Of a stretch of 64,000 nt of DNA, positions 17,386 to 24,761 are shown piece by piece. Location of the stretch: NCBI GenBank assembly GCA_022072445.1, contig JAJVHV010000001.1:248001-312000 (forward strand). The letters are read 5' to 3'. Origin of the DNA: Phycisphaerae bacterium (lineage in GTDB: Bacteria > Planctomycetota > Phycisphaerae > UBA1845 > Fen-1342). The notes beneath the pieces were generated by a model, which was not told the DNA's origin, did no database searches, and saw only the letters and a program-made list of their open reading frames with translations. Within the stretch, counting starts at the first letter, position 1; every line of letters starts with the position of its first letter. A program made the position numbers and the translations under genes.

Positions 17386-19146
17386 GTGTTTAATGCGAAA
17401 CCAACTCAATACTCGACAGTCAGAGCCCTCTTCGCGATCTCGATCGCGGCTGTCGCTCCACTGACCAGCACGCTCGCCGGAGTCGTCTACAGCCAGCCGC
17501 ACAGCGGCAGCGGCACGCTCTACCAGTCATCCTGGTGGGACCCCGACGACAGCGACTATGACATCCACATCTGGGACAACTTCACCCTTCCCAGCAACCA
17601 CGCCATCACCGAGGTCAACTGGCGCGGCGGTTTCATTTACGGCGGCGCCTGGGGCGGACCTGTGGTCTACTTCACGGTCGCAATCTACCCATCCATCGCC
17701 GCCAACTCGGAGCCCGACGTCGTCGGTGGACCGCTGGTCCAGTATGACACGCCCGGAAACGCCGGACAGACCTACGCCGGGACATTCGGCGGCGTGGCGA
17801 TGTACGACTACCACTTCACGTTGCCGGCCCCGTTTCAGGCGGCCGCCAACACGAAGTATTGGGTCTACATTGTCGCCGCACAACACGGTATTCCCGAATG
17901 GGCGTTCGCCCAGGGCACGGGCGGCAACGGCGGATACTTCCGCTGGGTCCGCGGCGCCCACATGTACCAGGCCCCACCTGGCGATATGGCGTTCACGCTG
18001 ATCTCGTCCGACGCTTCCACGTTCACCATTTCCGCCAGCGCTTCGCCAACCAACGCCGGCACCGTCCAGGGCGCCGGACAGTACCCGGTTGACTCAACCG
18101 CGTCGCTGCTGGCCATTCCCAACAACGGCTGGGGATTCGTGAACTGGACCGAAAACGGTACACCCGTCAGCGTCGCCAATCCCTATAACTTCGTCGTCAC
18201 CGCCGATCGCACGCTGGTCGCCAACTTCATCCCAGCCTACACCGTCACCACCGCGGCCTCGCCGACCTATGGCGGCACGACCACGGGCGACGGTACTTAC
18301 GACGCCGGAACGCTCGTGACGGTAGTCGCCACGGCGAATGCGAACTTCACGTTTGTGAACTGGACCGAGTTCGGCAACCCGGTCAGCACATCGCCCACGT
18401 ACCAGTTCAATATCGCCGCCAATCGGACGCTGGTCGCCAACTTCGCGCTAAACTCGCAGAGCCGCATCTTCGATTTTGACAACGCCCCGGTGCACACCTC
18501 GCTGCCCATCGACCTGACGATCGGTGGACTCACGGCCCACTTCTCGGCGACCGGCAGCGGTTTTTCGATCCAGTATGCGAACGCAATGGGCTTTACGCCC
18601 GCCGGTTTCGCCGGACTGTGCATCTACCCGAACAGTGTGTTTCCGGCCGACCTGATCGTCGACTTCGATCAGCCGCTCGCCGACTTCTCGATCATGTACT
18701 CGCCTCAGGAATTGGGCTGCGATGACTCAGCGACGATGAGGGCGACGGGCTACATGAATGGTGTCTTCGTCGCCACCAACACTGTCACGGCCCCGACGCA
18801 CGGCACCTGGCCAACCGGAACGCTGACGCTCACCGCCCCCGCCGGCTTCAACCGCGTGGTCGTGCATTACGACGCCAAGCCGCCCACCTGCCAGGACTGG
18901 GGCCCGATTTTCCTGGCCGACAACATGATCGTCACGCTCGCAGACGTGATCGCCCCGGGCGACCTGAATTGCGACGGCAGTGTCAACGGCTTCGACGTCG
19001 ACCCCTTCGTCCTGGCCCTCACCGACCCCACCGGCTATGCCGGCCAGTATCCCAACTGCGACATCGCCGCCGGAGATATCAACGCCGACGGCAGCGTCAA
19101 CGGCTTCGACGTCGACGGTTTCGTCGCACTGCTCGGAGGGGGATGA
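17386..19146 (+). CDS. Secreted multidomain protein with two InlB-like repeats and dockerin
   Basis: The 586-residue product most likely starts at GTG 17386, seven bases after AAGGAG. This gives a clean signal peptide (YSTVRALFAISIAAVAPLTSTLAG); no ATG in this frame fits. Residues ~30-210 are a beta-sandwich-like region. Two InlB-type repeats follow (FVNWTENGTPVSV..YNFVVTADRTLVANF and FVNWTEFGNPVST..YQFNIAANRTLVANF). A second beta-rich domain (~345-510) and a linker-type dockerin at the C-terminus complete it. The InlB-like repeats are common in secreted adhesive proteins; binding partners are unknown. Confidence 0.84.
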   Translation: MFNAKPTQYSTVRALFAISIAAVAPLTSTLAGVVYSQPHSGSGTLYQSSWWDPDDSDYDIHIWDNFTLPSNHAITEVNWRGGFIYGGAWGGPVVYFTVAIYPSIAANSEPDVVGGPLVQYDTPGNAGQTYAGTFGGVAMYDYHFTLPAPFQAAANTKYWVYIVAAQHGIPEWAFAQGTGGNGGYFRWVRGAHMYQAPPGDMAFTLISSDASTFTISASASPTNAGTVQGAGQYPVDSTASLLAIPNNGWGFVNWTENGTPVSVANPYNFVVTADRTLVANFIPAYTVTTAASPTYGGTTTGDGTYDAGTLVTVVATANANFTFVNWTEFGNPVSTSPTYQFNIAANRTLVANFALNSQSRIFDFDNAPVHTSLPIDLTIGGLTAHFSATGSGFSIQYANAMGFTPAGFAGLCIYPNSVFPADLIVDFDQPLADFSIMYSPQELGCDDSATMRATGYMNGVFVATNTVTAPTHGTWPTGTLTLTAPAGFNRVVVHYDAKPPTCQDWGPIFLADNMIVTLADVIAPGDLNCDGSVNGFDVDPFVLALTDPTGYAGQYPNCDIAAGDINADGSVNGFDVDGFVALLGGG

Positions 19147-19226
19147 ACGTGTCCAGACAATCCATCGCTCGATCCATCTTCAATCACCCGGACGATGCAA
19201 CCACGTCCTCTCTGCGGAGACATTCT

Positions 19227-20423
19227 GTGAACAACCACCCACACCACGCCCGACCGGCGGCACTCGTCGCTTCGGCGGCATTGCTCACACTCGCGGCGTT
19301 CGGCGTATTCGCAATCGCCGGCGACGGCCCGAGCAACCCGCAGGTCAACACGCCGATGGTCGTCTTCGGCTACAACGACCTCGGCATGCACTGCATGAAC
19401 CCCGACTACTCGGAGATCATCATCCTGCCGCCCTTCAACACGCTTCACGCCCAGGTCATCGACCGCAGCGAAGGCGAGCCCGACATCGTCACCGAGGGCG
19501 TCACGGTTGAATACCGCGTCCCCAGCAACACGCACTCGGCCGACAAGACCAATTTCTGGAAATTCTGGCCGCCCCAGTTCGGCCCACCCCAGCCGCCCAA
19601 CGTCGGCCTGACCGGCAGCCGCATGAGCGGCACGATGTCGCCGACCGGACACAACGACTGGGCCGTCGTCGGCATCCCGATCGTCCCGACCGACGACCTC
19701 GGACGCGACAGCCCCTATCCGCTGGCCACGATCACCGTCAAGAAAGACGGCAACGTCGTCGCCCGCACGCAGTCGGTCGTGCCGGTTTCAACCGAGATCA
19801 CCTGCAACCTGTGCCACAACACGCCCGGCATCTCGACCGCGACCGACGTCCTGCGCGCTCACGACCGCATGCACGGTACGACGCTCGAATCCCAGAAACC
19901 GGTCCTCTGTGCCAACTGCCACGCCGACAACGCACTCGGTCTGCCCGGCCAGTCCGGCGTGCCCAACTTCTCCTCCGCCATGCATTCGGCCCACGCCCCG
20001 CGCATGGGCGGCCTGGGCCTGGCCGAAGTCTGCTACGCCTGCCACCCGGGCATCCGTACGCAATGCCAGCGCGATGTCCACATGTCCAACGGAATCGGCT
20101 GCAGCGATTGCCACGGCGACATGGCCGCGGTCGGCGATCCGGCCCGCAACCCCTGGCTCGAAGAGCCGCGCTGCGGCTCATGCCACTCGCGCCCCGGCTT
20201 CGAATTCGAGCAGCCCAACACGCTCTACCGCAACTCCGTCGGCCACAAGAACGTTCACTGTGCCGCCTGCCACGGCAGCCCGCACGCCATCACGCCGACG
20301 ACCACGACGTCCGACAACGTCCAGGCCACGCTGATTCAAGGCTATCCCGGCACGATCAACAACTGCACCGTCTGCCACATCAACGGCCCGCCGGGACAGT
20401 TCTTCCACAAGGTTGACGATTAG
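19227..20423 (+). CDS. Secreted multiheme c-type cytochrome with seven CxxCH motifs
   Basis: GTG 19227 follows GGAG by seven bases and gives a 398-residue protein with a signal peptide (LVASAALLTLAAFGVFAIAG). An alternative ATG at 19143 overlaps the previous stop. Residues ~35-200 contain the motif VVFGYNDLGMHCMNPDYSEIIILPPFNTLHAQV, which I know only from uncharacterised cytochrome-like proteins. The C-terminal half holds seven heme-binding motifs: CNLCH, CANCH, CYACH, CSDCH, CGSCH, CAACH and CTVCH. It should be a periplasmic or extracellular electron carrier or oxidoreductase; the substrate is unknown. It is the only gene of the island's + strand row without a dockerin. Confidence 0.88.
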   Translation: MNNHPHHARPAALVASAALLTLAAFGVFAIAGDGPSNPQVNTPMVVFGYNDLGMHCMNPDYSEIIILPPFNTLHAQVIDRSEGEPDIVTEGVTVEYRVPSNTHSADKTNFWKFWPPQFGPPQPPNVGLTGSRMSGTMSPTGHNDWAVVGIPIVPTDDLGRDSPYPLATITVKKDGNVVARTQSVVPVSTEITCNLCHNTPGISTATDVLRAHDRMHGTTLESQKPVLCANCHADNALGLPGQSGVPNFSSAMHSAHAPRMGGLGLAEVCYACHPGIRTQCQRDVHMSNGIGCSDCHGDMAAVGDPARNPWLEEPRCGSCHSRPGFEFEQPNTLYRNSVGHKNVHCAACHGSPHAITPTTTTSDNVQATLIQGYPGTINNCTVCHINGPPGQFFHKVDD

Positions 20424-20437
20424 AGTTCATGAACCCG

Positions 20438-20472
20438 ACGGCGTCCGGAGGCACATCCTCCGGGCGCCGTCG
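20438..20472 (+). terminator. 15-bp hairpin after the cytochrome gene
   Basis: Arms 20438-20452 and 20458-20472 pair over 15 bp with one G-U wobble and a CACAT loop, starting 14 bases after the cytochrome stop codon. The stem is GC-rich but no U tract follows. It is the clearest terminator-like structure in the island and may separate the cytochrome from the next dockerin gene. Confidence 0.5.
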
Positions 20473-20572
20473 GCGCGCTCCCGTCGTTGCGGCGTGGTAT
20501 GATGGCTTACGGACTCGATTACGCGTTGCGTCGCGCATCTCGGCAGTTCGGAACAGCTCGCGGAGCACACAC

Positions 20573-21514
20573 GTGAAACACCGTCGCGCATGCTTCATCG
20601 TCATGTCATCGCTCGCCATCGCCGGCAGCGCCGTCGCCGGCCAGAACTACCTGGAGACCTTCGACGCTTTTCCCGATCCCTCCGCCATCACGTCGGCCGG
20701 GTGGCAGATCGTCACCGGCACCAACAATCCGACCACCGTCTCGACCGACTTCGCCATCAACAACAACCAGAACGTCGTCAAGCTGACCACCGCGAACGAC
20801 GCCGGCTCGAAGTTCACCTCCGGCCACCTGTTCATTGAGAACGACTACCTTCCCAGCGACCCGAACAACTTCGGCCGCGGCGACGCGTTCTTCTTTACCG
20901 ACGAGATGATCGTTTCGGCCGGCGCCACCGCCATGAACCTCAACGGCGCATACCTGTCGGTCGATTACGCCAACGGCGACGCGTTCAACAGCGGCCCGTC
21001 CTTCCACTTCGCCTTCCGCGTCGGCGGCTCCGCGTGGTACATCTACGAAACCGCGTTCCTCGGCAAGACGACCAGCGCCGTCACGCACCAGAACATGTCC
21101 ACCGACCCGCTCGACGACACGTTCACCTGCATTCCACTCATCTTCGAGCCCTGGAACGGCTACAACTGCGACGTGCGCATGATCCCGAACGACTCGCTGG
21201 CTCGCGAGTTGACCACCGCCGAGTGGGCCAACGTCACCGCCGTCGGAATCTACGTCAACCCGGCCCCGTACGACGCCGCCCCGGCACGATTCGACAACTT
21301 CGCGATGACGAACTTCACGCTGGTCGGCGTCCCCTGCGATCCGGCCGACACCAACTGCGACGGTTCGGTGAACGGCTTCGACGTGGACAACTTTGTCGCG
21401 CTCCTCGGCGGCAGCGGTTCACCTTGCTCCGCCTGCGCCGGCGACGTCAATGCCGACGGCTCCGTCGACGGTTTTGACATCGACGGCTTCGTCGCGCGCC
21501 TTTCGGGCCCATAG
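20573..21514 (+). CDS. Secreted protein with unknown beta-rich domain and dockerin
   Basis: GTG 20573 with GGAG seven bases upstream gives 313 residues. The signal peptide is MKHRRACFIVMSSLAIAGSAVAG. Residues ~25-255 (NYLETFDAFPDPSAITSAGWQIVTG...) look like a jelly-roll domain of the kind found in secreted carbohydrate-binding proteins, but no family is certain. Residues ~255-313 are a Cys-containing dockerin (DTNCDGSVNGFDVDNFVALLGGSGSPCSACAGDVNADGSVDGFDID). It is the last member of the array; a convergent kinase gene follows. Confidence 0.83.
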   Translation: MKHRRACFIVMSSLAIAGSAVAGQNYLETFDAFPDPSAITSAGWQIVTGTNNPTTVSTDFAINNNQNVVKLTTANDAGSKFTSGHLFIENDYLPSDPNNFGRGDAFFFTDEMIVSAGATAMNLNGAYLSVDYANGDAFNSGPSFHFAFRVGGSAWYIYETAFLGKTTSAVTHQNMSTDPLDDTFTCIPLIFEPWNGYNCDVRMIPNDSLARELTTAEWANVTAVGIYVNPAPYDAAPARFDNFAMTNFTLVGVPCDPADTNCDGSVNGFDVDNFVALLGGSGSPCSACAGDVNADGSVDGFDIDGFVARLSGP

Positions 21515-21578
21515 ACGGTCGCATGTGGAGCCGTGAACCCCGAACCTGAACCGGCCGATTGAATCCTGAACCCTCAAC

Positions 21579-24455
21579 TCACTCCCGGAACCGCCGCGCC
21601 GCGTCGGCGTCTCCTCCGGCATCGTAAAACTCCGCCAGCCGCCGCGCGAGCTGCCGTGCCTGAGTGTGGGCCGCGCCCAGCCGCGCGCGCACCGCCTCAT
21701 ACGCCGACAGCAGCTCACGCTCAGCCTCGCCGCGCCGCCCAACCGCCGCCAGCGCCCGCCCGTGCAAGGCGTGAAACACGTGCACCACCCAGTGCTCCCC
21801 TCCACCGGATGCTTCGCCCGCGCGCCGCAGAATATCGTCGCTGATCTCCAGCGCTTCGGCCGCCCGCCCCTGCTCAAGCCGCAGCTTGCCGAGCTCATAC
21901 TGGGCCTTGAGCGTCTCGATGTCGTCGTCGCCCAGCAGCCGACGCCGCGCCGCCACCACCCCGACAATCAGGTTCTCTGCGTCGGCGAACTGCCGTTCTT
22001 CGACCAGCGCCGTCCCCAGCCGCAAAGCGGCTCCCACTGCGTAAGGATGGTCCGGCCCCAGCTTCTCGCGCGCCGTTTGCCAGAGCTCCCGGTAAAGCGG
22101 CAGCGCCTCGCCGCGCCGCTCCGCCTCATGCAAAAACGTCGCCAGGTTGTTCATCGACTGCAGCGTCGCCCCGTGACCCGCGCCCAGCTGCGCGCGGCGC
22201 GTCTCGAGCAACCTGCGCAAGATCGCTTCCGCTTCTTCATTCTTGTTGAGATCGCGCAGCAGCAACGCCAGGTTGTTCATGGTGCCCAGCGTCTCCGGAT
22301 GATCCGGCCCGAGCTTCTCGCGCTGAACGGCGGCCGTTCGCCGGAGACTCTCTTCCGCCTCGCCAAGCTTGCCCGCCTTCCACAGCGCCGACGCGAGATT
22401 GTTCATTGACACCAGCGTAGTCGGATGCTCCGCACCCAGCATGTCCCGCCGCGCCAGGTACACGCGCCGCGACAGCTCCAACGCCGCGTCGTGCTTTTCG
22501 CGGTCGCTCAGCAACACGGCCAGGTTGTTCATCGCGGTCAATGTCTCAAGATGCTGCTCGCCGCGCAGGTCGCGCGACAGCGCCAGCCGCCGGCGCAGCA
22601 GCCCCTCCGCCTCGTCAAGCCGGCCCAGCGCGTGCACGACGTTCGCCAGGTTGCCGAGCGTGTTGATCGCGTCCTCCGAGCGCTCGCCGCTCGCTTCCAC
22701 GGTCCGCGCGTGCGCCTCGCGCAGCACCCCATACGCGTCGTCGTAACGCCCTTGCGCCTCCAGCACGATGCCTAGGTCGTTCATCGTCACCGCCAGACGC
22801 CGGTCGCCCTCCCCAAACAGCGCCCGGCGACCTTCGAGCACCTCGCGGTAGCGCCGTTCGGCCGCCGCGTGATCCCCACGCTTGTAATCCAGCCAGGCCC
22901 GATCCGACAGGATCGACAGCGTCTCCGTGTGCGTCACGCCAAATGTCTCTCGCGCCAGCCCCAGCGCCGAATCAAGCTCGCGCCCCGCCTCCTCATAGCG
23001 CCCCAGCCCCACCAGCGCCGAACCGATCTGCCGCCGCGCGATCGCCTCCGCGTCCGGCGACAGTTCCCCGCGCCCCAGCTCGTGAAGGGCGCGGTCGAGC
23101 AGCTCGCCTACCGTGGCGTTATTTCCAAGCTCGGCGGGCGCGTAGAGCATCGTCGCCAGAAACGCGTTGATCGCCGCGGTACGCTGCGCCTCTTTCTCCG
23201 CCAGCCGCCGGGCGTCTGCCTCGGCCACCCTCCGCGTCTCGGCCAACCCCTCGGCCTGCTCTGCCCGGACGCGCGCCGCCCGCGCGTCCGCCCATAGCCA
23301 CGCCAGCCCCACTGTCGCCGCCAGCGACAGAACCAGCGCCATGGCCCCGAAACTGACGGCGGTGCGGTAACGGCGGAGCTTCTTGCGCACCAGGTACCAT
23401 GCACTGTCGCGCTTGGCCTCGATCGGTTCGCCCGCCAGGTAGCGCTCGACGTCGCGCGCCAGCTCACCGGCCGACTGATAGCGCCGCGCCGCGTCCTTGG
23501 CCAGACACTTGAGCACGATCGTCGCCAGCTCGTCATCGACGCCGGGCCCGCGCCCGCGCGGCGAGGTCGGTTCGTCGTGCAAAATCGAGAGCATCACGTC
23601 GTGCACCGGGCCGGACACGCGATAGGGGAACCGCCCGGTCAGCAATTGATAGAACAGGACGCCCAGAGAATAGACGTCGCTGCGCACGTCGATCTGCCCC
23701 GGCACGCCGCGCACCTGTTCCGGGCTGGCCCAGGGGAGCGAACCCATGAACTGACCGGTCTGGCTCAGCGTGAGACTCTGTCCGTCGGCCCCACCGTCGT
23801 CGCTGATCTTCGCCAGTCCGAAATCCAGCACGTGCGGTTCGCCCGCTCGGTCGATCCGCACGTTCCCCGGCTTGATGTCGCGGTGGATCACCCCGCGCTG
23901 ATGTGCGAAGTTGACCGCTTCGCACACTTTCTGAAACACGCGCAGCGCGGCCTGCGTCGACCCCAGCGCTGTCGTGCCGGCACGCGCCGGAGACACCGCA
24001 ACCGACGAGCCCGCCGGAGGAGCCGACCCAGCCCCGGGCAAATCGTCGCTGACACCGCGCAGCTCGGCCGGCAACAGTTCATCGAGGCTGACGCCGTCGA
24101 TGTACTCCATGACCAGGTACGTCCGCCCGTCCGCGGTCGTGCCACTGTCGTAAACGCTGACGATGTTCGGGTGACGCAGACTCGCGACCAGGTCGATCTC
24201 GCGCTCGAATCGCCGCCGGGCCGTCGCCGACGCATACGCCCCGTCGAGCAGAAGCTTGATCGCCACCGGCCGCTTGGTCGATAGCTGCACGCCGGCGTAG
24301 ACCACCCCCTGCCCGCCGCGCTTCAGCTCGCGCAGCTCGCCATAGCCCGGCACAATGGCCGCTTCCGCCCCCCCATCTCCGCCAGGTCGCCGGGCGGCGC
24401 CGCCGCGCTGCCACCGCACCTCGCCCTCGCCCTCGCCTGCTCCATTCGTCAACAT
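21579..24455 (-). CDS. Membrane Ser/Thr protein kinase with C-terminal TPRs
   Basis: This 958-residue PknB-type kinase has a glycine-rich loop LKRGGQGVVYAG, ATP-binding Lys in VAIKLLLDG, catalytic loop HRDIKPGN, metal-binding DFGLAK and a PWASPEQVRG activation-segment end. Residues ~370-390 are a TM helix (FGAMALVLSLAATVGLAWLW). The C-terminal ~530 residues are kinesin-light-chain-like TPRs (TLGTMNNLALLLRDLNKNEEAEAILRRLLE and similar, ~42-residue spacing). The layout of cytosolic kinase, one TM helix and TPRs is common in planctomycetes. The kinase loop is interrupted by a low-complexity insert near residues 130-160. It is transcribed alone. Confidence 0.92.
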   Translation of the reverse strand: MLTNGAGEGEGEVRWQRGGAARRPGGDGGAEAAIVPGYGELRELKRGGQGVVYAGVQLSTKRPVAIKLLLDGAYASATARRRFEREIDLVASLRHPNIVSVYDSGTTADGRTYLVMEYIDGVSLDELLPAELRGVSDDLPGAGSAPPAGSSVAVSPARAGTTALGSTQAALRVFQKVCEAVNFAHQRGVIHRDIKPGNVRIDRAGEPHVLDFGLAKISDDGGADGQSLTLSQTGQFMGSLPWASPEQVRGVPGQIDVRSDVYSLGVLFYQLLTGRFPYRVSGPVHDVMLSILHDEPTSPRGRGPGVDDELATIVLKCLAKDAARRYQSAGELARDVERYLAGEPIEAKRDSAWYLVRKKLRRYRTAVSFGAMALVLSLAATVGLAWLWADARAARVRAEQAEGLAETRRVAEADARRLAEKEAQRTAAINAFLATMLYAPAELGNNATVGELLDRALHELGRGELSPDAEAIARRQIGSALVGLGRYEEAGRELDSALGLARETFGVTHTETLSILSDRAWLDYKRGDHAAAERRYREVLEGRRALFGEGDRRLAVTMNDLGIVLEAQGRYDDAYGVLREAHARTVEASGERSEDAINTLGNLANVVHALGRLDEAEGLLRRRLALSRDLRGEQHLETLTAMNNLAVLLSDREKHDAALELSRRVYLARRDMLGAEHPTTLVSMNNLASALWKAGKLGEAEESLRRTAAVQREKLGPDHPETLGTMNNLALLLRDLNKNEEAEAILRRLLETRRAQLGAGHGATLQSMNNLATFLHEAERRGEALPLYRELWQTAREKLGPDHPYAVGAALRLGTALVEERQFADAENLIVGVVAARRRLLGDDDIETLKAQYELGKLRLEQGRAAEALEISDDILRRAGEASGGGEHWVVHVFHALHGRALAAVGRRGEAERELLSAYEAVRARLGAAHTQARQLARRLAEFYDAGGDADAARRFRE

Positions 24456-24497
24456 GAACGCCTCGCGACCCCGCTTCCAAGCATGATAACGGTATGT

Positions 24498-24520
24498 AGT
24501 GCAGCCGCCCCGGCTGCACT
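24498..24520. repeat. Palindromic repeat, family A variant
   Basis: AGTGCAGCC-GCCCC-GGCTGCACT is a perfect 9-bp stem in the region upstream of the TPR kinase. It shares the AGCC-GCCCC-GGCT core with the family A palindrome at 54695, while two stem positions differ by paired changes. Confidence 0.55.
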
Positions 24521-24561
24521 CCCCCCGCCGTGCGAGTCGCGTCGGCCCTCCGTGGCCACGC

Positions 24562-24720
24562 GAAATGACGAATATCGAATAACGAACCGGGCGGTTTGGC
24601 GAGCAAGGCGGCGTCGCAGTTCAATTCGTTACTCTTAACTCGCTATTCGCTATTCGCTATTCACCGTTCCCCCCGCGCGAGGGCGCTTCTGCATTCTGAA
24701 TGCTTCATTCTGCATTGCGC
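24562..24720. repeat. Dispersed intergenic element, copy 1
   Basis: The stretch holds GAATATCGAATAACGAA, then GTTTGGCGAGCAAGGCGGCG, GCAGTTCAATTCGTTACTC, several TATTCGC units and TCTGCATTCTG..TTCATTCTGCATTG. The same blocks in the same order recur at 30578-30866, between other genes. Together with the palindrome at 24498 it fills the 306-bp gap between the kinase and helicase starts; no ORF is supported there. Confidence 0.75.
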
Positions 24721-24761
24721 ACCATCGCATCCGCCGCCCCGACCACCTATCCTGCCGCGTT

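Noticed and set aside
2-21514. Cellulosome gene cluster
   Set aside because: Dockerins are present but there is no cohesin, scaffoldin, carbohydrate-binding module of known family or glycoside hydrolase in the window.
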